Source of the DNA: Scleroderma bovista
Taxonomy: Eukaryota > Basidiomycota > Agaricomycetes > Boletales > Sclerodermataceae
NCBI GenBank assembly: GCA_037178675.1
Contig: JAYMGJ010000302.1
Location: 1 to 52,914 of the forward strand
DNA length: 52,914 nucleotides
Direction: 5' to 3'
The notes below the pieces were generated by a model. The model did no database searches. It worked only from the letters and a program-made list of their open reading frames with translations, and was not told the origin of the DNA. Of this stretch, positions 32,206-41,739 are shown piece by piece; position 1 is the first letter of the stretch; each line of letters starts with the position of its first letter. The translations under genes and the position numbers were made by a program.

Positions 32206-35200
32206 TCACTGCCAGTACCCTTGCTGCTGGCGCGCTTGGTACTGATAAAAGTTCCCGTCCGAGTTCTCTTGTGGATACCCCACGTTCACGTGGCCTTGCG
32301 GTGCACCACCCTGCTGGGCACCCTGTTGGTGTTGATGTTGTTGGTGTTGGTGTTGTTGGTGCTGCCCATGGGGACCGCCACCAGACGACCCGAATCGGTT
32401 GGCGCCGGCACCGTAGAAGCCACCGCCTTGACCATGACCCTGTTGCAGGCCGACCCGTCCTCCTTGGGATTGGCCAACACCGACTCCAACGCTCGGTGTG
32501 GCGTCCTTGACCCCAACGTTTTGCGAGTATGGTTTGTAAGGCGCCTCAGGGGACGCACCTCCAGCACGTTGCCCAAGTGTCGGTCCCGACGTCGCATTGT
32601 TGCCTTGACCGAGCCCCATGAAGCCTTGGATACCCTGGTTACCATATAGCTGCGGGTGTTTGTACTCACCGCCCAGACTACCCACACCCGGCGTATGATG
32701 TTGCTGATGCTGGTATAGCTCATCATAACCGGGCTGATGTTGGTGCTGACTGCCATACAAACCGCGGCCATAGTGGTCCTGCTGTACGTTTCCTTGTTTG
32801 CCTGCACCTGCACCTTGCGCTGGTGGGGGCTGGAACATGGTGGGATACTTGACGAACGTCTGGGGGACACCGTAGCCGGAATTGTATGGGGATCCGTAGT
32901 ACTGGTGATTTTGAGGATAGGGGTAGTAATACGGCATCGCATGGGGTGGATAGGACTGTTGAGGGCCCTGTGCACCAGAGGGCTGAGGTGCACCCGAGCC
33001 TTGTGGTGCCAACTGTGTCGACTGGGAGGAAGATGGAGGAAGGACGTTGACACTAGCAGACGGAAGCTGGTTGGAGGCTGGAAGGCCTTTGACATCGTCG
33101 TGGCCGAGGACATTGCGGCCGCCACCAAATCCGGGGGACTGGGCATAGTCATAGAAACCCTGTATGGCTCAGTTGATGGGTGTACGCGAAGTATAAAATG
33201 AATGACGTTACCCGTTGACCTTCATATCCATAATCGCCGCTTCCGAAACCACTGAGGTGGGAAGCTTGCCCTGGATGTTGCTGCCCGATCTGGCCACCAA
33301 AGACACCTACAGCGTACTCCTGGCCAGCGGCAGGCGGCGTCGGTGTGTGGAAGTAAGGAGCTTCGGCTTGTCGGAAATACGTTGATGCCGGTTGCTGGGG
33401 TTGTTGCGGCGCACTCTGGACCTGTGTGGCTGTCTGGGAGGTTTGCTGCGTGGCAGTGTCAGAGAGATGTGTTGGGAAGCCATGGTGTGCAAACTGATGT
33501 TGGGTTGGAACTTGCTGTTGCGGTTGAGAGAGTGGTGCGGTGGCCTGGGGCTGGTGTGACGTAGCTAGCGAGGAATGCAGTGGCACTTGGGTGGGGAGTT
33601 GTTGAGGTTGAGTGGGTTGCTGGGGTTGAGTTTGCGACAACGCTTGGGGGTTGCTGCTTGTCACTGGCTGGCTCACAGATGAAGGAATCGAGGATTGGGA
33701 TACCGAAGGGGTGAGGGGGGATTGCGAAGGTTGTACTGGTGCGGTTATAGGAGTTGGTATGGAGGCAGCTGCAGCCACGGAAGCAGGGGTGACAGGACCA
33801 GGAGCAGAGACAGTCGAGATGGACGGCGAAGTCGATGCCGCCGTGCGCACCGGAGAAGTAGCCGATGCCGTATCTTGGGTCGATGACTGTGGGGTACCTT
33901 GAGGCAATGCCTGAATGGGTTGTTGAGGCGACTCTTTCGGTTTTTGTGATACGACTTCGGCCGAAGGAGGCTCCACACTGTGTAATGTATCATGAGGATG
34001 GAATTACAAGAGAAAAGGGCATACGTACGGAGAAGCGTCGAAGAGATCGCCTCCTAAACTCAGACTGCCAAATTGCACACCGACCTTGTCAAGACCCGAT
34101 GAGAAGCTTGACGAAGGCATGACCACCGCTTGATCGATGGATTTGTACTTGTTGGCGTTACGATGGGAAGTCCCAGATGACCGCAGGGAAACGGGAGGGG
34201 GCGATTTCGATGGGGGTGGAGCAATACCTGACTGTTCTGGCGGTTGAGGCGTTTCAGAGGGTAGTAATATCGACGGGGCAGGTTCTTCTTCGGGAGCTGA
34301 GTCTGGCAATTCATCTTGAGGCTCTGGTTGTGGGTGTGCTGGCCAAGTATCTTCTGACGGAGGTTTGACCAGTGGCTCGTTGTCCCATGTTGGGGGTTGG
34401 ACTGTTGTGGGACTTTCCCAACCGATGTTGCCTGGTTCCTCAACGGTGTGCGCAGGCGCCAGTTCCACCAACTCCTCAGTTGATGGAGCGAGGGGAGCGG
34501 GGGGAGGTGGCTGAACGGGCGGTTTCTCTTGTGGTCTAACAGTATGTGAGTCAATTCAGGACATAACCAAGTAGTAGAACGACTAGCCTTGCCACCTGAG
34601 CCCATGAGAGTTTGGAAGTAGCAGGTAATTTGGTAGCTTTGGGAGCAGACACCGTGGAGGCAGGCCTTGCTACGGTGGTTGCGGTATCGGCACCCCAAGT
34701 GGACGTATTTCCCCATCCCGTGTTCGGTGTCGCTTCTGAAGTGGTATGGTCTGAATGCCAGCCCTGCACGGATAAAGGGGGCTCTTGCGAGAGAGGAAGT
34801 AACCTATCTGCAGGAGTTGCAGGAATATCAGCGTTACCGGGAGTAGGCTCCTTATCGGCTGACTCCAGCGCAGGAGACGATATCTTTGGGGTGTGTGGAC
34901 GAGGTGTGCGTCCGTTAACCCCAGACCCACCTCGAGCAGCGCCCCGACCCCGGGAGGATGGACCACCGCGAGCTCCCCCGCCACGACCACCACGACCGCC
35001 ACGACCTCCGCGAGAGTCTTGACGATCATGGGAGATGCTTGAATCCTTTGAATGGGCGGTAGTGGTCGGCTTTTTGTCCTTTTTGCTTTTCACTGAGCCC
35101 CACTGTTCTGCGTGGCCTGGAGAGAGTAAATAGGTGAAAAGTGAAGGGCAGGTGGTCCTACCTTCACTGATTCGGGTTGCAGCAAGCTCAACGTCGCCAC

Positions 35201-35392
35201 CGGCCTCATCCAAGATGGACTGGAGATCTGTGGACAGTCAGAATTGGCGCAGGGGGGTTGAATTAGACTGCACACACCGTCTAAAGAGTAGTCGGGAAAA
35301 AATTCCTTCAACTTCTGAACCTTCGGGCGATATTTCGCCTGGTCTGGCTCTGCTTGAGCTTGGAATCGAAAAGACGCGGACTTGTAAGACAT
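32206..35392 (-). CDS. UBAP2/Lingerer/Def1-like protein: CUE domain, RGG box, VQFG motif, Gln-rich tail
   Basis: Yeast Def1 promotes ubiquitination and removal of stalled RNA polymerase II; animal UBAP2/UBAP2L are its proposed counterparts and also act in stress granules. The N-terminus MSYKSASFRFQ leads into a CUE/UBA-like ubiquitin-binding fold: KVQKLKEFFPDYSLDDLQS, then ILDEAGGDVELAATRISEG. An Arg-Gly box (about 34.92-35.02 kb) has repeated RGG. After LSWAQVAR comes an acidic Pro-rich stretch, then AVVMPSS and VGVQFGSLSLGGDLFD (about 34.04-34.14 kb), which resembles the VQFGALEF motif of the UBAP2/Lingerer domain. The last roughly 600 residues are Gln, Pro, Gly and Tyr-rich. The total is roughly 900 residues over several short introns; one (34536-34587) appears to have a GC donor. 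Confidence 0.8.
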
Positions 35393-35448
35393 TTGGAAGA
35401 GTGGAAAAGCAAAACTGAATTGACAAAACAAACCCGGGGATTTCAAAA

Positions 35449-35483
35449 GTCGAGTTGACCCGTTCAAGGGGGGTCAACTCGAC
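35449..35483. repeat. Perfect 13-bp inverted repeat in a divergent promoter
   Basis: The arms GTCGAGTTGACCC (35449-35461) and GGGTCAACTCGAC (35471-35483) are exact reverse complements around a 9-base centre. The site lies about 57 bp before the Def1-like start and 81 bp before the phosphatase start. A dimeric transcription-factor site is the simplest reading. Confidence 0.8.
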
Positions 35484-35563
35484 ACCGTCGACGACAACGA
35501 CGGGCTACGACGACGACGACAGCAGGGACGCAGACGCAGACACTGGCGACGGCGACGGCGACA

Positions 35564-37893
35564 ATGAAACGCGCGCGTCCAGCGAATCTCACTCTTCTGC
35601 CAGACACGAGCAGAACATTCTATCCAGCCATCGCACTCGACGCCGACGATGCTCCCGACTCGCCGCCATCGTCCTCGACGCTTTCTTCGTCGTCAAGTCC
35701 GTCTCTCGTCCTCTCTCCAGCACCCGATTTTTCTCTCGGCGTCGACGCAGACGATCTCTCCAGAGACTTGGCCGATCTTGCGAGACTGCGAAAGAGCGTC
35801 CAGCGCAACCTGCGTCTGCGTCCAATCCGCTCCTTCAACACCCTCCCAAATGTTTCTTCCCACCGCGACCATGCATGTCGCTCAGCCCGCCCAAGTTCGC
35901 CCAGCTCGTCTAGCGCGACGTCCAGCGTGTACTATACTCCAGTCGACCCGATTCCATCCAGCCCACTCCACTCACCACCCCCGTCTGTTCTTGCCGCGTC
36001 TGCTTGGGATCCAGGCTTGCTTGCAGACCGTCTATCCTCCTCAAAGCGGCCCATTCTCATCGATACACGTCCCTACGCCACATACCAGGCATCTCATCTC
36101 GCCGGCAGTGTGAACATTGCCATCCCCTCTCTTATACTCAAACGATACAGAAAACCAGGCGGTGGATTCCACTCCCTCGACTCCCTTCGCCAATACATTA
36201 CATCGGAAGAGGACAAGCAACAATGGGACATCCAGTCCGCTCCAGGAGGGGACAGATGGGATGGCGACATTGTCATCATTCACGGGGAGGAAACAGATGA
36301 GTCTGACAAGGATAATCTACAGGTTACTGCATGGGCACTCCTTCCCGTCCTCTCTGTCCTACTTGGACCAGGCCGCGTACACTACCTCAGAGGAGGGATG
36401 CCTGCAGCTCAACTCCATCCCCGACTCTCACTCCACATCGTTGCACAGAGCACCCTCAACACAGACGTCTCTGAACATCCTTTAAAAAGTGCAAAAGGAA
36501 AGGGCGTATTTCAGATCAACACCGCTGCACCGACCACTACCACATTCCCTGATATCACTGCACCTGAATCATCTCTCTTTGCATACCAGTTATCAGACAG
36601 CCCCAATGAGCCCACATCGTCCCCCTCTCAGCCCATCCACCGCCCACGCTCTGTACCCTCTCGGCGCCCTAGTGCACAAAATCTTTGGCGTGCAGGAGAC
36701 CAACCTCTGACTCTGCCCCGTCTTCAAATTCGCACAGAACCCACATGCCCCGCAACAGTGCCAGTCACCCCAACTCAATTTACCACTTCTATTAGCACGC
36801 ACATACCCTTACCCCCACAATCTCCATCCCACTTGACTCTCTTGCACTCAAACCACACGCCTCCCGCAGCGTCACCTCGATGGACATCTAGTCCTGGAGA
36901 ATTTCTTCCCCCTCCCTCGGTGTTCACGCAGTCATCGTATTCGCTTACTCCCCCCCGCACACCAGATACACCTATGCCCAATATACCCGTGCGGTCTCCA
37001 GGTACATCCCGCCCCTTCAATATGGCTCCTCCTTCGACCGGATCCGACCTTTCAGAAGAACTCCCCACGTTCAGTGTCTCTACGATCCTCCCAGGCTTCC
37101 TCTACCTCGGTCCCGAACTTAGCCTCCCCGCGCACGTGGTTGAACTCAAAGAACTCGGCATCCGTCGCATCCTCAACATCGCTGCCGAGTGCGACGCGGA
37201 CGACTATGGGCTCGCTCTGGACCACGAGTTTGAGCGGTATGTCCGTGTGCCCATGCGCGATACGGTTGAGGAAGAAAAGGTCCGTGACTGCCTACGCCTC
37301 GTATGCCAGATCCTGGGTGCGTCTTCTCTGTGCTTTATCCGTTCTACCAGCGAGACCAACACTCAACAGATGAAGCTGCACTATACAACGCAGCAACATA
37401 CGTCCATTGCAAAGCTGGGCGCTCCCGCAGCGTTGCAGCAGTCATGGCCTACCTCATCCACGCCCACCACTGGCCTCTCTCACGTGCATACGCGTTCGTC
37501 GTCGGTCGTCGCCGTGGCGTATCCCCCAACATCGGATTTGTCTCGGAACTCATGGTATTCGAGGCTCGTGAACTCGGAGGACGGCCGGGCGGGACAGGGA
37601 TAGGCGCAGATGACGAGGAACAAAATAGCCAGGGACGCAGACTACCGCATGCCCGTGAAAGTCTGCCGCCTATGCTCTCCCAGGAAGTCGAGGAAGATGC
37701 AGACGTTGGGCTCGTCGTAGGACAAGATATGGAGGTCATGGACGCAGAAGGACGTTGGCGTCATGTACGGCGTGCTCCTGTAGACGAGGCGACGCTACAG
37801 CCCATGCGGCGAGTGAGTAAAGCGGGGCTAGAGAGCACTGCAGGACCTTCCAATAACGTGCCTCACAGTGACAATGGAATAGTAGCTGGCTAG
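35564..37893 (+). CDS. Rhodanese-like plus dual-specificity protein phosphatase (MAPK-phosphatase type)
   Basis: This protein removes phosphate from Tyr and Ser/Thr, most likely on a MAP kinase. Exons 35564-37316 and 37370-37893 join in phase to 758 residues. A Ser-rich N-terminus precedes a rhodanese-like domain (LIDTRPYATYQASHLAGSVN), in which LILKRYRK could be a MAP-kinase docking motif. After a long Pro/Ser linker comes the phosphatase domain. It contains ILPGFLYLGPE, RILNIAAECD, the general acid in VPMRDTVEEE and the active site YVHCKAGRSRS (Cys598, Arg604). GRRRGVSPNIGF follows. The rhodanese part lacks a catalytic Cys, as in MAPK phosphatases. The gene is divergent from the Def1-like gene with 171 bp between. 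Confidence 0.87.
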
Positions 37894-38009
37894 CCTACTG
37901 CGATACCTGCTTTTTCTGGCTATTTCCCCATGTATTAGAGGCGTGTCTAATAGTGTTGGAGTTTCAATGTATTTTTCTGTTGGGATACCCCCAGCTTCTT
38001 ATTCGCTGT
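37894..38009. other. Phosphatase 3' flank
   Basis: This is a short 3' region between the phosphatase stop and the amidohydrolase relic. Nothing else is seen. Confidence 0.4.
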
Positions 38010-38715
38010 AAGATATTTGAAAGGTTTCCCTTCTTCGATGACGGTTGCCACTACATTGGTGTCTGGCCATGATATCCCGGTCGGGCACTACGAAATCAGC
38101 CTGTTTTTCCACTGGAGCGTGGATTCCGAAAAGAAGATATAGGCCCAGGCTCCTTCCTATCCCCTGCTTCGAGAGTGAAGCTTTTCTTCGATACAGGTGA
38201 TGGGACGGAGCCTAGAACTGTTAGGCTGCGTCAAGGTACACGAAATGACGCTTAGAACTTATAGGTGGACGACTGCGTAAACAGACATCGTGCCAGTCTT
38301 GTACATCATGTCGTGAACTCCAGAAGGGCCGAAAAAACATATGCGCCCTCAATATCGTGCAGCGCTCCATTTATACGCCCTGATACCTACAAGCGGTCAC
38401 ATCAAACGGCGGGCCCGTCGCAGAGCAAAAAAGCATGTTACCGGACGCTAGTCTGCATACCACATATAGCTTGTGTGATATGCGAGCTTAGCACTAAGCA
38501 TAGCCATGTTCGACAGACGTGTAGGCGGAACCGCTCTCAAAGCGCTCGACGCGCAATTACAGAGATGGACCGACACACCATGCAGTCAACCCACTCAAGA
38601 TCATCCAGCAGCATCCAGCGTCGTGATCTGCGCAACGCGATATGCGGTTCAATCGATTCTGTGATACTTCTGCTCAAGAAATACTTTCGAAAATGTCAAG
38701 CACGGCATGGTGTGC
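38010..38715 (-). pseudogene. Decayed fourth amidohydrolase copy (3' half only)
   Basis: Read in reverse, this stretch follows the 3' half of copy C in order with many differences and indels. Matching landmarks include GACGGTTGCC, CACTACGAAATCAGCCTG, TTCCGAAAAG, CATTTATACGC, CTGCATACCACAT and TTTCGAAAATGTCAAGCACG. Frames are broken throughout. The 5' half is absent. It stands head to head with copy A, whose start lies about 200 bp beyond its broken end. Confidence 0.75.
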
Positions 38716-38909
38716 CGGCACTCTCCTGTATGTAGGATGATGAATGTGCGCTCCGACTCACCATTTTCCAGCTGTCCGCACACTACGGAGCATACTTTGA
38801 TCGGCCAAGACCGGACGCGCGTAAGCTCCCAATAAGGTTCTGCCAAAAAAGGCAATATCGCTGCCCCCACAGCCACAGGGGGGATTTCAGAAAGTCACCC
38901 ACTACCAAC

Positions 38910-41554
38910 ATGGCTTCAACAGAGATACAGGAGCCAAGTAACGGGGGAAGCAAGGGAAATTTTGAAGAGAATAAGAATGTCGACAGGTCCTCGCCATTCC
39001 CTGTGTTTCGTCCATGGGTTCTCGTAGCTGCTGCCGCACTCGCACTTGCACTCGGTACACTCTCGAGGTGGTCAACGCAGCAAACCACGGACTATGCCGT
39101 GTGCTCCATGAGCAACAACATTTACACCGTGGATGCTGCCAATCCCACCGTGCAGTGTATCGTAGTACGTGGTACTCGTATTGGAGATGCTGGCCAACTC
39201 GGTTCGTTTTCACAGGCTTGAAATTAAACAGGACCATCTGACTGGAGACACATTCAGCCGATATCAAAGCCCGTTGGCGTCAGCAGACAGCAGGACCCAA
39301 GTTTGGCTTTCAATTGCCGTGGCCATTAGACTTTTGGCAACCCTCTCTCAAGGTGACATTTGTCGACCCGAATAGTGTCGTTCTTCCAGGTCTCGCAGGT
39401 ATGAAGTAGCGAATTTGGGTAGTTTATCCAACTTCCATGACATACTTTCAGATGCTCACGCGCATATACTTCTCTACGGTTCCGTGAAGTCGAATGTCGA
39501 CCTATCTGGTTGTACTTCCAAGCAAGGTGGGCACATTATAATAATGCCCTTATACGAGCACACACCTGACAATGACTGTGGCATGTGTCCGTAGAGTCTC
39601 TTGAAAGGCTCGCTAATTTTGTCAAGTCACGCACCGATATCCTCAACGACCCATCTCGCTGGATACAGGGGATGGGCTGGGACCAGAACCTTTGGTCGCC
39701 ATCGGAATATCCTCATGCAGTAAGTGCCCACCCTATATTGACTGAAGAAGATCGCATGGACGGAGTCTTCAGGATGACTTTGATATCGATCCATATCTCA
39801 GGGGTCGTCGCATATACCTAGACCGCATCGATGGCCATGCAGCTTGGATCTCCAATCGTGTACTACAGCTCATGGGGCATCTTCCCGAGAGTGTAGATGG
39901 AGGAGAAATCATCCGTGATGGCTCTGGAAAACCAACTGGTACCCTCCATCCACATCGTTTGACCACTAGTTCCTCATCTGTATTAGGAATTCTCGTTGAC
40001 AACGCCATGTCCCTCGTCCCGTTACCATCCCTTTCTAAGGAAGAAATGTCACAGTATTTCGATAGGACCGTGAGGGATGCCCTTTCTGTTGGGTTGACCA
40101 GCATTCACGATGCACAAACAGAACCTGATACTATCGAATTCTACAAGGAGTAAGTCCCTTGCATAAGCAGCAGACCTGGCTCACTCCGAGAAGATATGCA
40201 GAGGCCCAGAAACTCCCTGTATGTTTACTTCTTCAGAAATATCCATCTTAGTTTCCTCACCCCCTCTATGCAGCTTCGGTTGTATCTCATGGTTCATGTG
40301 GAGTCTGACGAGTACTGGGGAAATCGATTGCCCCGCTTAATTAACTATGGCATTGGCGAGCGCCTTAACTTCCGCAGTATCAAGCTGATCGCTGATGGTG
40401 CGTTCGCTCACTGTTTAAAAACAAGGAATATGAAACTCGTTTCAGGTGCTCTGGGTTCTTTTGGGGCAGCCCTACTGGAACCTGTACGTAGTATCCAGTG
40501 TCTCACTTCTCGCTGCTGACTAATCTCGCACAGTATACCGACAACCCATCGACCAATGGGTTGATGCTAATTCAACCAACAGTCCTCGCTGACCTTGTTA
40601 ACCAATTTCATGAGGACGGCTGGCAGGTCGTGAGTTGTAGTCATCTTCATTATTAAGACGAACACTGACTTGGGCCAGAACATCCATTGCATTGGTGATC
40701 GTGCAAACCATGTCGTGCTTGACATCTTCGAAAATGTTTTCTCGGATAACAATATAACCGATTCGAGGCCGCGTATCGAGCATGCTCAGATCATGACTTT
40801 GGATGATCTCGAGCGGGTTGGTCGACTGGGTGGTGCGTGCGTCCTCCAACTATTTTCTCCATGATGGCGTTTCAAACGCTTTGACAGTGATACCTAGTGT
40901 TCAGCCTACGCATGCGTAAGTCTGTACAGAACATGTGAGAGTTATGCTGAGCTTGCGTTTCAGTACAAGTGACATGTGGTATGCGGAGCAGCGCTTGGTA
41001 CCGTACTGTTTCTCTAAACGGGTTCGGTGTTCAATGTAACTCTTTTAGGGACCGGAGCGTATAAAGGGAGCTTACGCATACCGCACAATGATTGAGTACG
41101 CCTATGTTTATTCAGCTTATTCGTGTTCGCTGACTGTGATGTGTAGAACTTCTCAGACTAGTGTCCTCCCTCTCGGGTCTGATTTCCCTGTGGAGGGTAT
41201 CAACCCACTACTGGGATTTTATGCTGCGGTCACTCGTCTCTCCGTTTCTGGACAGTCGCCGCACGGTTCGCAAGGCTGGTATGACGTCTGATTATACAGT
41301 TGTTCATTTATTCCTAACTGCTATCCAGGTACCCTAATGAACGTCTCACGCGTGCGCAGGCCCTTAAAGGGATGACTCTTGATGCGGCCTATGCCTCCTT
41401 TTCGGAATCTACTCTCGGGTCACTCACAGTTGGAAAGCAGGCTGATTTCGTGGTGCTGGACCGGGACATCATGACTATCCCTGCATCGGAGATTCTGGGG
41501 GCCAAAGTATTGGCGACCGTTATTGATGGAGAGGTAGCCTATGGAAGTCTTTGA
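38910..41554 (+). CDS. Amidohydrolase family 3 protein, copy A (membrane-anchored, YtcJ-like)
   Basis: Sixteen exons, checked junction by junction, join in phase to 621 residues. After a charged cytoplasmic head a hydrophobic segment (PWVLVAAAALALALGTL) predicts a type II membrane anchor. The rest is a metal-dependent hydrolase of the amidohydrolase-3 group. It has the metal-binding DAHAHILLYG, GMGWDQNLW, SIHDAQTEPD, HCIGDRANHVV, RIEHAQIM and the Asp in LGSDFPVEGINP. A C-terminal beta segment follows (SLTVGKQADFVVLDRD). The natural substrate is unknown; such enzymes hydrolyse amide or related bonds. Copies B and C lie next to it. All splice sites are GT-AG. Confidence 0.87.
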
Positions 41555-41739
41555 ATATGTGTAAGGGCTACTCAACTTCCTCGTTTTTGTTCCGTCTTTC
41601 CTTCTTTGGACGTGTGGTTCTGTAAATGCCTACTCAACCCCCTATTTGAGGGTCATTTTTCCCGCGTCGCGATGCGGACTTTCCAGCGATGATGAGATAA
41701 GATAGGTCAGCAAAGTGACGTTTGACTACCTCCACCAAC

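Noticed and set aside
32286..33152. 288-codon minus-strand frame overlapping the Def1-like tail
   Set aside because: It is an alternative frame of the Gln-rich low-complexity exon; the frame with Gln/Gly/Tyr joins in phase to upstream exons.
35455..35913. Upstream frame overlapping the phosphatase start
   Set aside because: It is Ser/Arg-rich by base composition only and overlaps the promoter palindrome; the frame from 35564 carries the conserved domains.
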